Source: an uncultured Bacteroides sp.
GTDB taxonomy: Bacteria; Bacteroidota; Bacteroidia; Bacteroidales; Bacteroidaceae
Assembly (NCBI GenBank): GCA_945607605.1
Contig: CALYZE010000018.1
Location: 1-40,307, forward strand
DNA: 40,307 bases
Direction: 5' to 3'
A program made the translations under genes and the position numbers. Within the stretch, counting starts at the first letter, position 1; every line of letters begins with the position of its first letter. A model generated the notes under the pieces. The model did not search any database and was not told the DNA's origin. It saw nothing but the letters and a program-made list of their open reading frames with translations. This document shows positions 16,804-25,644 of this stretch, in pieces.

Positions 16804-18165
16804 ATGGCAGCAAAACCCAGTATTCCAAAAGGAACTCGTGACTTCTCGCCTGTGGAAATGGCGAAGCGTAACTATATATTTAATACCATTCGTGAGGTAT
16901 ACCATCTTTACGGTTTTCAACAGATAGAAACTCCTTCAATGGAAATGCTTTCTACTTTGATGGGAAAATACGGTGAAGAAGGTGATAAGCTTTTATTCAA
17001 GATACAAAACTCCGGTGATTACTTCTCTGGCTTGACCGATGAAGAACTATTGAGCCGTCATGCTACCAAGCTTGCCAGTAAGTTCTGCGAGAAAGGTTTG
17101 CGTTATGACCTCACTGTGCCTTTTGCTCGTTACGTGGTGATGCATCGTGATGAAATCACTTTCCCTTTCAAGCGTTATCAGATACAACCTGTTTGGCGTG
17201 CCGACCGTCCACAAAAGGGACGTTATCGTGAGTTCTATCAATGTGATGCTGATGTAGTAGGCAGCGACTCTCTCTTGAATGAAGTAGAGTTGATGCAGAT
17301 TGTCGATACTGTTTTTAATCGTTTCGATATCCGAGTTTGTATCAAAATCAATAACCGCAAGATATTAAGCGGAATGGCTGAGATTATCGGAGAGTCAGAG
17401 AAGATTGTCGATATTACAGTGGCTATTGATAAATTGGATAAGATAGGGCTGGATAATGTAAATGCCGAATTGAGAGAAAAAGGGATCAATGATGAGGCTA
17501 TTGCTAAATTGCAGCCTATCATTTTGCTGAGTGGGAGCAATGAAGAGAAGTTGGCTACTTTAAAAGAGGTTCTTTCTGCCAGTGAGATTGGATTGAAAGG
17601 AGTGGAAGAAAGTGAATTTATACTGAAATCCCTTTCTACTTTAGGATTGAAGAATGAGATAGAACTTGACCTGACTCTTGCTCGAGGTTTGAATTACTAT
17701 ACCGGTGCCATCTTTGAAGTGAAAGCTTTGGATGTGCAGATAGGGAGCATTACGGGAGGGGGTCGTTATGATAATCTAACCGGTGTTTTTGGTATGTCCG
17801 GCGTATCCGGTGTAGGTATCTCATTTGGGGCAGATCGTATTTTTGATGTTTTGAATCAGCTCGAACTTTATCCGAAGGAAGCTGTAAACAGCACACAGCT
17901 ATTGTTTATCAACTTTGGTGAAAAGGAATCTGCATTCTCCATGAATGTGCTTGCACAAGTGCGCGCAGCAGGTATTCGTGCTGAGTTATTCCCCGACTCG
18001 AGTAAAATGAAGAAACAGATGAGTTATGCAAATTCCAAGAGTATACCCTTTGTGGCTCTGGTAGGAGAGAATGAGATGCATGAAGGAAAAGTCACATTGA
18101 AAAATATGGAAACTGGTGAACAGAAACTCGTTTCTCCTCAGGAACTGATTTGCGAACTGAGCTAA
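16804..18165 (+). CDS. hisS: histidyl-tRNA synthetase
   Basis: A 453-residue class II aminoacyl-tRNA synthetase that charges tRNA-His. It shows the N-terminal PKGTRDFSP, motif 2 region ([28 protein letters not shown], around residues 125-140), the histidine-A signature [12 protein letters not shown] starting at Arg294, motif 3 with GGGRYDNL and GISFGADRI, and a C-terminal anticodon-binding domain (about 365-453). Length is in the usual range (420-460). A promoter motif precedes it and a strong terminator follows, so it is a single-gene unit. Confidence 0.96.
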   Translation: MAAKPSIPKGTRDFSPVEMAKRNYIFNTIREVYHLYGFQQIETPSMEMLSTLMGKYGEEGDKLLFKIQNSGDYFSGLTDEELLSRHATKLASKFCEKGLRYDLTVPFARYVVMHRDEITFPFKRYQIQPVWRADRPQKGRYREFYQCDADVVGSDSLLNEVELMQIVDTVFNRFDIRVCIKINNRKILSGMAEIIGESEKIVDITVAIDKLDKIGLDNVNAELREKGINDEAIAKLQPIILLSGSNEEKLATLKEVLSASEIGLKGVEESEFILKSLSTLGLKNEIELDLTLARGLNYYTGAIFEVKALDVQIGSITGGGRYDNLTGVFGMSGVSGVGISFGADRIFDVLNQLELYPKEAVNSTQLLFINFGEKESAFSMNVLAQVRAAGIRAELFPDSSKMKKQMSYANSKSIPFVALVGENEMHEGKVTLKNMETGEQKLVSPQELICELS

Positions 18166-18184
18166 TAAAAACTGAAATTCATTT

Positions 18185-18213
18185 AAAAAGGAGCAGAGTA
18201 TTGCTCCTTTTTT
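18185..18213 (+). terminator. hisS terminator
   Basis: AAAAAGGAGCA (18185-18195) and TGCTCCTTTTT (18202-18212) form a perfect 11-pair stem with a 6-base loop, followed by T residues: a textbook intrinsic terminator 19 bases after the stop. Confidence 0.9.
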
Positions 18214-18288
18214 GTATATTTAGGGCATGAATCGGGAGTTGTATTTATTTTGTAGCCTGAGCGTAGAATACATGTAACGTTTCGCTTC

Positions 18289-18296
18289 TATTTTTG
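18289..18296 (+). promoter_or_regulatory. -7 element for the small membrane protein operon
   Basis: TATTTTTG matches TAnnTTTG 27 bases before the ATG at 18324. The -33 element is not clear. Confidence 0.5.
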
Positions 18297-18323
18297 CAAT
18301 GACAATAAAAAAAGGAGGTTCTT

Positions 18324-18482
18324 ATGGTTTCCGTTGAATTTAAACAAGAAAAGCACAATGCCCTCGTCAGTTTCTTGATGATTGTCATTGGGCTATTGTT
18401 TCTACTTTATATGGGTAGTTCGCTGGTACATTCTACCAAAGAGTTCTGGGAAAGTTATTCTCTTGAAAATTTGCTAGATTAG
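18324..18482 (+). CDS. 52-residue single-pass membrane protein, function unknown
   Basis: A short gene that is easy to overlook. It encodes 52 residues: a polar N-terminus (MVSVEFKQEKHNALVS), one hydrophobic helix at about 16-34 (FLMIVIGLLFLLYMGSSLV) and an acidic C-terminal tail ending NLLD. It has an AGGAGG Shine-Dalgarno sequence (18313-18318) five bases before the ATG, striking because such sites are rare in Bacteroides, and a -7 promoter motif upstream. Its stop lies 15 bases before the flavodoxin/ferredoxin gene, so the two very probably form an operon. I do not recognise the family; it could anchor or recruit the redox protein to the membrane, which is inference from position only. Confidence 0.7.
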   Translation: MVSVEFKQEKHNALVSFLMIVIGLLFLLYMGSSLVHSTKEFWESYSLENLLD

Positions 18483-18497
18483 AATAAAGGAAATTAG

Positions 18498-19238
18498 ATG
18501 ATACTATATTTTACGGGAACCGGAAATTCTCGTTGGATTGCCGAGAGGCTTGCAGATGCTACACACGACACGGTTCTCAACATTGCTGATTGTCTGAAAC
18601 AGGAAGTAATGCCCGAGGAGCTAACCGCTGCTGAAAAGATAGGTATTGTGTTTCCGGTACATTCATGGTATGCACCACGCGTGGTTGTCGATTTTTTGCT
18701 ACGACTTCAGTTGCCTCATTGTCGCTATCGTTATGCCGTATGTACTTGTGGCGATGATATGGGGAAAGGTATGAATCGTTTGGCGAAACGCTTCCCTTTG
18801 GATGCCGCTTGGTCTGTTGCTATGCCTAATACTTATATCCCCATGTTTCATTTGGATGACGAGGCACTTTGTCATACCAAAATAAAGGATGCTTATCAGC
18901 TTATTGCTTCTATTGCGAGCGAGGTACTTCAACAAAAGAAAGTCTGGAAGGTGCATGAAGGGGGTGCTGCATGGTTGAAAACTTATGTTATAAACCCTCT
19001 ATTTGTACATTTTATAATCCGTTCCGATGGTTTTTATATTGACAAAGGATGCATTTCGTGTGGCCTATGCAGTCAATCGTGTCCGGTCAATAATATCGAA
19101 ACTGTGAACGGGCATCCTACTTGGGGGAAAGAGTGTATACATTGCATGGCTTGTGTGCATGCTTGTCCTCAGAAAGTGATACAGTATAGAAAGGCTACTC
19201 AGAAAAAAGGACGCTATCGACTGACGAATTATCTGTAG
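18498..19238 (+). CDS. flavodoxin-ferredoxin fusion protein (EFR1 type)
   Basis: A 246-residue redox protein. The N-terminal part is flavodoxin-like: YFTGTGNSRWIAERL (residues 4-18) is the FMN phosphate loop, and VFPVHSWYAPR (51-61) and CTCGDDMGKG (82-91) match other flavin-contact loops. The C-terminal part holds two 4Fe-4S clusters: Cys185, 188, 191, 195 (CISCGLCSQSC) and Cys213, 216, 219, 223 (CIHCMACVHAC). Such EFR1-type proteins can pass electrons between FMN and low-potential clusters; the physiological partners are generally unknown. It follows the 52-residue membrane protein by 15 bases. PFOR elsewhere in the window could supply reduced ferredoxin, but no direct link is shown. Confidence 0.9.
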   Translation: MILYFTGTGNSRWIAERLADATHDTVLNIADCLKQEVMPEELTAAEKIGIVFPVHSWYAPRVVVDFLLRLQLPHCRYRYAVCTCGDDMGKGMNRLAKRFPLDAAWSVAMPNTYIPMFHLDDEALCHTKIKDAYQLIASIASEVLQQKKVWKVHEGGAAWLKTYVINPLFVHFIIRSDGFYIDKGCISCGLCSQSCPVNNIETVNGHPTWGKECIHCMACVHACPQKVIQYRKATQKKGRYRLTNYL

Positions 19239-19415
19239 TCAATTCTCAAATTCAAGTGTCTTCCTTACAATCACCTTACTCTTCTTGCCATTTTGTCAGT
19301 CTTCCTCTGCCAAACAATCACTTTTATGCTTTGGCACGCTTTTCGCAATTTCTTCGATGCTTGTATAAAGCAAACGATTACAATAATAATGTATAACATA
19401 TTAAACAAAAGAACT

Positions 19416-19688
19416 ATGAACATTAAACCATTAGCAGACAGAGTGCTGATTCTCCCAGCACCTGCAGAGGAAAAAACAATTGGTGGTATCATTATTCCTG
19501 ATACTGCGAAGGAAAAACCTTTGAAAGGTGAAGTAATTGCAGCTGGTAACGGAACTAAAGACGAAGAAATGGTGTTGAAAGTTGGCGATACAGTATTGTA
19601 CGGCAAGTATGCTGGTACAGAACTGGAAATGGAAGGAGCCAAGTATCTTATCATGCGTCAAAGCGATGTACTCGCTGTATTGGGATAA
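19416..19688 (+). CDS. groES: co-chaperonin GroES
   Basis: A 90-residue heptamer-forming lid for GroEL. It begins [16 protein letters not shown], contains the mobile loop [18 protein letters not shown] (about 18-35) that docks on GroEL, and ends LAVLG. The frame is open from 19293, but the first 41 residues are not GroES-like, so ATG 19416 is right. It sits 43 bases before groEL, the normal operon. I found no CIRCE inverted repeat in the 177-base upstream spacer, and no clear TAnnTTTG there, so heat-shock control here is not explained by visible sites. Confidence 0.97.
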   Translation: MNIKPLADRVLILPAPAEEKTIGGIIIPDTAKEKPLKGEVIAAGNGTKDEEMVLKVGDTVLYGKYAGTELEMEGAKYLIMRQSDVLAVLG

Positions 19689-19731
19689 GTTTTAAATAGT
19701 AATTAGTAAATTGTTAAATAGTAAATAGATT

Positions 19732-21369
19732 ATGTCAAAAGAAATATTATTCAACATTGATGCCCGTGACCAATTAAAAAAGGGTATCGATACACTGGCA
19801 AATGCTGTGAAAATAACTCTTGGCCCGAAAGGTCGTAATGTTATTATCGAAAAGAAGTTTGGTGCTCCTCACATCACAAAAGATGGAGTGACAGTTGCCA
19901 AAGAAGTTGAATTGGCCGACGCTTACCAGAATACAGGTGCACAGTTGGTGAAGGAAGTTGCTTCCAAAACCGGTGACGATGCAGGTGACGGAACCACAAC
20001 TGCTACTGTTTTGGCACAAGCCATTGTTGCCGAAGGATTAAAGAATGTAACTGCCGGTGCAAGCCCGATGGATATTAAACGTGGTATTGACAAGGCGGTT
20101 GCCAAGGTAGTAGAATCTATTAAGAGCCAGGCTGAAAAGGTAGGTGACAACTATGATAAAATCGAGCAAGTTGCTTCTGTATCTGCTAATAACGATCCGG
20201 TGATTGGTAAGTTAATTGCAGATGCTATGCGTAAGGTTTCTAAAGATGGTGTAATCACTATTGAAGAAGCGAAAGGTACCGATACTACGATTGGTGTAGT
20301 AGAAGGTATGCAGTTTGACCGTGGTTATCTTTCTGCTTACTTCGTTACTAATACGGAGAAGATGGAATGTGAGATGGAGAAACCGTATATCTTGATTTAT
20401 GACAAGAAGATTTCCAACTTGAAAGACTTTTTGCCTATTCTTGAACCGGCTGTGCAAACAGGTCGTCCTCTGTTGGTTATTGCAGAAGATGTGGATAGTG
20501 AAGCTTTGACAACTTTGGTTGTAAACCGTCTGCGCTCACAATTGAAGATTTGTGCAGTGAAGGCTCCTGGTTTCGGTGACCGTCGTAAAGAGATGTTGGA
20601 AGATATTGCTGTACTGACTGGTGGTATTGTTATCAGCGAAGAAAAAGGTTTGAATTTGGAACAGACAACGATTGAAATGTTGGGTACTGCTGATAAGGTA
20701 ACTGTTTCCAAAGATAATACAACGATTGTAAACGGTGCCGGTGTCAAAGAAAATATCAAAGAACGTTGTGAGCAAATCAAAGCTCAGATTGCTGCTACTA
20801 AGTCTGACTATGACAAAGAAAAACTACAGGAACGTCTGGCTAAATTGTCAGGTGGTGTAGCTGTTCTTTATGTAGGTGCTGCTTCTGAAGTTGAAATGAA
20901 GGAAAAGAAAGACCGCGTTGACGATGCACTTCGTGCAACTCGTGCGGCTATTGAAGAAGGTATTGTTGCCGGTGGTGGTGTAGCTTACATCCGCGCTCTT
21001 GATGCATTAGAAGGCTTTAAGGGTGAAAATGTAGATGAAACTACCGGTGTAGATATTATTAAGCGTGCTATTGAAGAACCTTTGCGTCAGATTGTTGCCA
21101 ACGCAGGCAAAGAGGGTGCAGTGGTTGTACAGAAAGTACGTGAAGGCAAGGCTGATTTTGGCTACAATGCTCGTACTGATGTTTACGAGAACTTACATGC
21201 AGCTGGTGTGGTTGATCCTGCTAAGGTAACTCGCGTAGCTCTTGAAAATGCAGCTTCTATTGCAGGTATGTTCCTGACTACTGAATGTGTCATCGTAGAG
21301 AAGAAAGAAGATAAGCCCGAAATGCCGATGGGCGCTCCCGGAATGGGAGGTATGGGAGGAATGATGTAA
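19732..21369 (+). CDS. groEL: chaperonin GroEL
   Basis: A 545-residue subunit of the 14-mer folding chamber. The ATP-binding segment [11 protein letters not shown] starts at Gly85-Asp86; GPKGRNV is at 31-37; the second nucleotide region is [12 protein letters not shown] near residue 408; and the C-terminal tail ends in Gly-Gly-Met repeats (GMGGMGGMM) as in other group I chaperonins. It is the second gene of groES-groEL and is followed by a strong terminator at 21406. Codon use is noticeably biased, as expected for an abundant protein. Confidence 0.98.
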   Translation: MSKEILFNIDARDQLKKGIDTLANAVKITLGPKGRNVIIEKKFGAPHITKDGVTVAKEVELADAYQNTGAQLVKEVASKTGDDAGDGTTTATVLAQAIVAEGLKNVTAGASPMDIKRGIDKAVAKVVESIKSQAEKVGDNYDKIEQVASVSANNDPVIGKLIADAMRKVSKDGVITIEEAKGTDTTIGVVEGMQFDRGYLSAYFVTNTEKMECEMEKPYILIYDKKISNLKDFLPILEPAVQTGRPLLVIAEDVDSEALTTLVVNRLRSQLKICAVKAPGFGDRRKEMLEDIAVLTGGIVISEEKGLNLEQTTIEMLGTADKVTVSKDNTTIVNGAGVKENIKERCEQIKAQIAATKSDYDKEKLQERLAKLSGGVAVLYVGAASEVEMKEKKDRVDDALRATRAAIEEGIVAGGGVAYIRALDALEGFKGENVDETTGVDIIKRAIEEPLRQIVANAGKEGAVVVQKVREGKADFGYNARTDVYENLHAAGVVDPAKVTRVALENAASIAGMFLTTECVIVEKKEDKPEMPMGAPGMGGMGGMM

Positions 21370-21405
21370 TTTCATTTTCCCCTGATTTCTTAATCACATA
21401 ATTGT

Positions 21406-21444
21406 AGCCGTGGTATCTCATTACGTAGATGCCACGGCTCTTTT
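21406..21444 (+). terminator. groESL terminator
   Basis: AGCCGTGGTATCT (21406-21418) pairs along 13 positions (one wobble) with AGATGCCACGGCT (21427-21439), loop of 8, then CTTTT. It closes the chaperonin operon. Confidence 0.85.
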
Positions 21445-21578
21445 GATTCTCTTATTTCTGAAGCTTGTCAATGGAAAGTATATGGCGTCCTAAATCTGTG
21501 GCTCTTTGCTTTTTTATGTTATAGAATATTCTTTCCTTTGCACATCTTTTCGATTCATCTAAACGTTAAACAAAAATT

Positions 21579-22598
21579 ATGAGAAGTTTTGCCTCTGACA
21601 ATAACTCCGGTGTGCATCCTTCCATTATGGAAGCATTGAACCGGGCAAATCAAGATCATGCTGTAGGCTACGGTGACGATCCTTGGACTGAAGAAGCTAT
21701 CAGTAAAATAAAAGAAGCTTTTTCTCCCGACTGTGAACCTTTGTTTGTATTCAATGGGACAGGAAGCAATGCGGTAGCTTTGCAACTTTGCACACGTCCT
21801 TACAATTCAATCATCTGTGCAGAAACGGCACATATTTATGTGGACGAGTGTGGCGCTCCTGCTCGTATGACGGGTTGTCAGATTCGGCCTGTTGATACTC
21901 CTAATGGCAAATTGACTCCGGATTTGATTCTTCCCTATTTGTGTCATTTCGGTGAACAACATCATTCTCAGCCGGGGGCTATTTATATCTCTCAATGTAC
22001 GGAATTAGGTACTGTTTATAAACCTGAAGAGATTCGTGCGCTCACAGAGTTAGCTCATCAACAGGGTATGTATGTGCATATGGATGGTGCTCGCTTGGCA
22101 AATGCGTGTGCTGCTCTAAATCTTAGCTTCAAAGAATTAACAATCGATTGTGGCATTGATGTTCTTAGCTTTGGTGGAACAAAGAATGGGTTAATGTTAG
22201 GCGAAAGCGTGATTATTTTTAATCCTGCTTTGAAGAAGGAAGCTTACTTTGTGCGTAAGCAATCGGCACAGCTTGCTTCTAAACTTCGATATCTGTCTTG
22301 TCAATTCACGGCTTATCTGAAGGATGACCTTTGGCTGAAGAATGCTAAGCATGCTAATGAGATGGCTCAGAAACTATATGAAGGGTTAAAGGTTTTGCCT
22401 GGGATACACTTCACTCAGAAGATGGAAAGTAATCAACTCTTTCTTACAATGCCTCGTCCTGTTATTGATCAACTGTTGGAAACTTATTTCTTTTATTATT
22501 GGAATGAAGAGATAAATGAAATTCGTTTCGTGACTTCCTTTGACACTACGGAAGAGGATATTGAGGCGCTGCTACAGGCTGTAAAAGAGAACTTATAA
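21579..22598 (+). CDS. threonine aldolase-type PLP enzyme (low-specificity threonine aldolase family)
   Basis: A 339-residue fold-type I PLP enzyme that cleaves threonine or allo-threonine to glycine and acetaldehyde. The N-terminus SFASDNNSGVHPSIMEAL, the YGDDPWT motif (31-37), HMDGAR (167-172, Asp169 binding the pyridine nitrogen) and SFGGTKNG with the PLP lysine Lys202 match beta-eliminating lyases of the threonine aldolase group. Stereochemical preference cannot be read from the sequence. A candidate but imperfect promoter (TTCCTTTG, 21533-21540) precedes it. No neighbouring glycine or threonine genes explain its context. Confidence 0.88.
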   Translation: MRSFASDNNSGVHPSIMEALNRANQDHAVGYGDDPWTEEAISKIKEAFSPDCEPLFVFNGTGSNAVALQLCTRPYNSIICAETAHIYVDECGAPARMTGCQIRPVDTPNGKLTPDLILPYLCHFGEQHHSQPGAIYISQCTELGTVYKPEEIRALTELAHQQGMYVHMDGARLANACAALNLSFKELTIDCGIDVLSFGGTKNGLMLGESVIIFNPALKKEAYFVRKQSAQLASKLRYLSCQFTAYLKDDLWLKNAKHANEMAQKLYEGLKVLPGIHFTQKMESNQLFLTMPRPVIDQLLETYFFYYWNEEINEIRFVTSFDTTEEDIEALLQAVKENL

Positions 22599-22601
22599 AA
22601 A

Positions 22602-22631
22602 AAGCTCCTGACCTTCACAGGCTGGGAGCTT
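22602..22631 (-). terminator. hairpin between convergent aldolase and GH9 genes
   Basis: AAGCTCC (22602-22608) pairs with GGAGCTT (22625-22631). On the minus strand the stem is followed by a T run, so it best fits termination of the GH9 transcript; it may also serve the aldolase. A G/C-rich stretch at 22638-22671 beside it may add a second stem. Confidence 0.55.
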
Positions 22632-22759
22632 ACTTTGAAACCCTTTCCCTCTTGGGGGGAGAGTTGGGGTTACTGAAAACAAACCGATTGAATAATTACC
22701 TTAATTTCTTTGCATAATAATCTTTTAATATCATTATTTTAGTAGAGAAATTTCCTATA

Positions 22760-25270
22760 TTATATGCCTGTAGCTTGACGGACTGGCACAAATGTATAAC
22801 CCTTCCGTTTCAGGGTTTGAATCATCTTATCTAAATATCCGTTATAGAACTTATCTGTACGGCGATCATCTGTACCAAAGTGTATCAGCATTAAATGTCC
22901 GTTTAGCCCTTCTTTCTTTTCTACTTCCATAATTTTGTTGTAGATGAACTTGCTGCTCCGGTACTTTTCTCCCATATCCGGAGTTGTGTAATCTGCATTA
23001 CTCATGGTTCCGGGAGTGTAGTTAATCACTTGAATGCCCATGCTCTTAGCCCAAGCAGCTATTTGCTCATTATAATACTCATAGGGAGGAATATAAACGG
23101 GAGCGTCCTTGTATTCAATACCTGCTTTTTGCAATGTCTCATAACTTTTCAACAGGTCTTGTTCAAACTCTTCACGAGTCACCAACAGTGAATCACGATT
23201 TCCCCACGGCATATATAACAAGTGCCCGTAACTATGACTTCCTAAATAGTGCCCTTCATCAAGTAGACGTTTGACTACATTGGGGTAGAGTTCATAAAAC
23301 TCACCGGTAAAGAAGAATCCGCCTTGGATATTGTGCTTCTTTAAAGTACGGATAATGGCATCAGAACCGTCTGCCTTGTCAGCAGCCGTAAATACTAAAG
23401 TAATTTGTTTTTTAGATGGGTCAGTACGTACGATACCTCCATTCACATATACATTTTTATCTTCTCGGATATTAGCTTGCTTCATGCCCTCTTTTTGCAT
23501 GGTAGAGAGGTAGTAGGTGAGGCAGGCTGTTCCATCCATTGTTGGCTCATTGGTGGAATAGTCATGAATGGCATCGTGATAAACCATTAATTCCGGTTGA
23601 AAGCGCTCGTAATCTTGTCCGGGGACTCCGGGGATGCCTGTCATGTTAACTCCACGCAAACTCTCAAAGATGTTGCGGTAAACAGGGCCGTCCACTAAAC
23701 CGCCGGTGGTGTTTCCTAAACCAGCATTCAGAAAGGAGGAGTGTGGTTGCGATGGATAATCTCCATATAGAGGCAACTCCACAATCATACTCGTTCCCCA
23801 AGGATTGCAACCAAACAACCAGTCGCGGAGGGCCGCTTCCATTTCTGCATAGGTGTTGTCGTGCGTCGTTTCACGATAGAGGCTGCATTGAGTAAGCATG
23901 GCAGTTGTCAGATTATTCGAACACCAGATGTAAGGTATGCCATGTAAAAATGGACTTTCTACTGCTTTCTTATAAGTGCGTTCGATACCGGTGTGTATAT
24001 TGCGAATAAATTCTTTGCTAAGTCGCTCATTGCTGACTTTTGCCAAATGGTAATGTCCCATATTCATAAATGGATACCATTGGTAATGACGTGCACTGTC
24101 AGCCCCCATCCAAGGAGTCACAGGTTCGCGGCGTCCGTACTCCACGGCTTGATCCATGTATTTGCGATCACCGGTTAACTGAAACAATTCCATGGCACCG
24201 AGTTCCATGTCGTCTACCCAGTTGTCTTCTTCGTATATATAAGGCGACTTGACAGAAGCTGTCTGACAAGCACCGGGTTTCTTTACACCTTCCTGATAGG
24301 CAGCATCAGCTTTTCCTCCGATTTCTGCTGCGAATTCAGGATAGAAGTCTTTCAGAATTCTGGATCCTAAGGCAAAACAAGAAGCAAATTTTCCGGCTGT
24401 ACTTGCTACGCCGGTAGTTGCATTTATAAATTCTCCACGCACTTGAGGTTCACCGCTACAGAAATAGACCGGACGTCCGCTGCCAGGGCCATAGCCATAG
24501 TCCACTAAGTCTTTGTTGGGTAGGCGCATACCCGAATGATCACGGTCATCGGCAATCTGATTGTATAATTCACCTGGAGCAGGATTCATGCGATTCAGCC
24601 AATCCAATCCCCATTTAATTTCGTCCACAATGTCGGGAATGCCGTTTGCACCAGGAAGTCCGGCTGCGTTATACGCATCACCGAAGGATTCGGGGTTTTC
24701 CTGATAGGCAAACATCATCTGATAAATAGCGTTGGCAGAAGTTGTGGTATATTGCAGGTAGTCTGTTGCATCATGCCATCCACCGCGTACATCCAGAGGT
24801 TGTCCGCTTTTGGTGGGATGATATATGATATAGCCGTCATGCACGTGACAACTGTCTTTCACGAATGGATTGTAGCCGCAACGTTGTTGGCGCATATAAT
24901 TTAGCAGAAAATCTGCTGTGCCGTTGTAAACATGTGCGTTGATAGGGAAGCGGGGGGAAAGAGTTTCACCTGCTTTTAGATAGTAAGTACCCGGTTCTGT
25001 AAAATGAGTGAAGTCCAACCGATAAGTACTTTTCATTCCACCCAATTTACCGGTGGGTTTGGGAGTATTGAAAGTTTGTACTGTTTTACCTGTAAAGGCA
25101 TCGATCAAACTGTAATTCTCTAAGCTGTTTCCTTCCTCACTCATAAATACTGCCACTTTGATGGATTGTGGCAGATATCCGAGTTGGTTGATTCTAATCC
25201 ACTCATCTGCCTTGCTTGGCAAGGAGATAAGAGCTAATATTGCCGTAAGAAGCCAATAATTACTTTTCAT
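22760..25270 (-). CDS. bimodular glycoside hydrolase family 9 with C-terminal degenerate polysaccharide-deacetylase-like domain
   Basis: An 836-residue exported protein. A signal peptide (about 1-21) is followed by an Ig-like CelD_N domain (about 22-112), a GH9 catalytic domain (about 115-595) and a NodB/CE4-like domain (about 608-836). In GH9 the aspartates of GGWHDATDY (Asp167, Asp170) and Glu575 in STNEPTMDG keep the expected inverting catalytic residues, so endo-beta-glucanase-type activity is plausible. In the CE4-like part SHSYGH (His679, His683) and a terminal LMLIHFGT are kept, but the motif-1 Asp pair is replaced by VFTAAD (only Asp631 nearby) and the motif-3 Arg by Ile (YIPPY, 727). 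There is no SusC/D neighbour. Substrate unknown; cellulose-like, xyloglucan or mixed-linkage glucans are guesses. Confidence 0.88.
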   Translation of the reverse strand: MKSNYWLLTAILALISLPSKADEWIRINQLGYLPQSIKVAVFMSEEGNSLENYSLIDAFTGKTVQTFNTPKPTGKLGGMKSTYRLDFTHFTEPGTYYLKAGETLSPRFPINAHVYNGTADFLLNYMRQQRCGYNPFVKDSCHVHDGYIIYHPTKSGQPLDVRGGWHDATDYLQYTTTSANAIYQMMFAYQENPESFGDAYNAAGLPGANGIPDIVDEIKWGLDWLNRMNPAPGELYNQIADDRDHSGMRLPNKDLVDYGYGPGSGRPVYFCSGEPQVRGEFINATTGVASTAGKFASCFALGSRILKDFYPEFAAEIGGKADAAYQEGVKKPGACQTASVKSPYIYEEDNWVDDMELGAMELFQLTGDRKYMDQAVEYGRREPVTPWMGADSARHYQWYPFMNMGHYHLAKVSNERLSKEFIRNIHTGIERTYKKAVESPFLHGIPYIWCSNNLTTAMLTQCSLYRETTHDNTYAEMEAALRDWLFGCNPWGTSMIVELPLYGDYPSQPHSSFLNAGLGNTTGGLVDGPVYRNIFESLRGVNMTGIPGVPGQDYERFQPELMVYHDAIHDYSTNEPTMDGTACLTYYLSTMQKEGMKQANIREDKNVYVNGGIVRTDPSKKQITLVFTAADKADGSDAIIRTLKKHNIQGGFFFTGEFYELYPNVVKRLLDEGHYLGSHSYGHLLYMPWGNRDSLLVTREEFEQDLLKSYETLQKAGIEYKDAPVYIPPYEYYNEQIAAWAKSMGIQVINYTPGTMSNADYTTPDMGEKYRSSKFIYNKIMEVEKKEGLNGHLMLIHFGTDDRRTDKFYNGYLDKMIQTLKRKGYTFVPVRQATGI

Positions 25271-25577
25271 AATAAAAATCTTAATTTAAGGTTGGTATAT
25301 ATGAACTGGTCTTATTGACTACAAATTAAGCCCTTTTTACTGTTTTTTTAAAGGATATAGAAGTTTATTTAAATAGTATTAAGCGTCATTGGTTATATTT
25401 TAGGTTTTGATAGGTATGAAATGAATGAGTTAAAGCAGATAATTCTCTTGTTAGTCAATTGTTTATGTAATCGCCCTTTATGATTTAATTTTCGTTTACA
25501 TATTTTAAAGTTTGTGTGGATGCGAGATTCTCATCCCCGACTTGTATGATTATCTCTGTTTTAAACATGGCATGAAA
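25271..25577. other. AT-rich intergenic region upstream of the GH9 gene
   Basis: This 307-base region must hold the promoter of the minus-strand GH9 gene. The best candidate is TTAATTTG on the minus strand (25329-25322), one base off the consensus and without a clear -33 partner. I see no RNA gene, repeat or short coding region. Confidence 0.4.
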
Positions 25578-25631
25578 AAGCCCTTACTCTATTAAGTTTC
25601 CTAAGGGGAGAACTTCATAAAGTAAGGGCTT
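25578..25631 (-). terminator. terminator of the etfB-etfA-acyl-CoA dehydrogenase operon
   Basis: AAGCCCTTACT (25578-25588) pairs perfectly with AGTAAGGGCTT (25621-25631); on the minus strand the stem is followed by TTTTT. The 32-base loop contains a smaller stem. It lies 13 bases after the dehydrogenase stop. Confidence 0.85.
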
Positions 25632-25644
25632 GTTTTATCAATCG

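Noticed and set aside
19239..19415. CIRCE heat-shock operator before groES
   Set aside because: I looked for the TTAGCACTC/GAGTGCTAA inverted repeat and did not find it.
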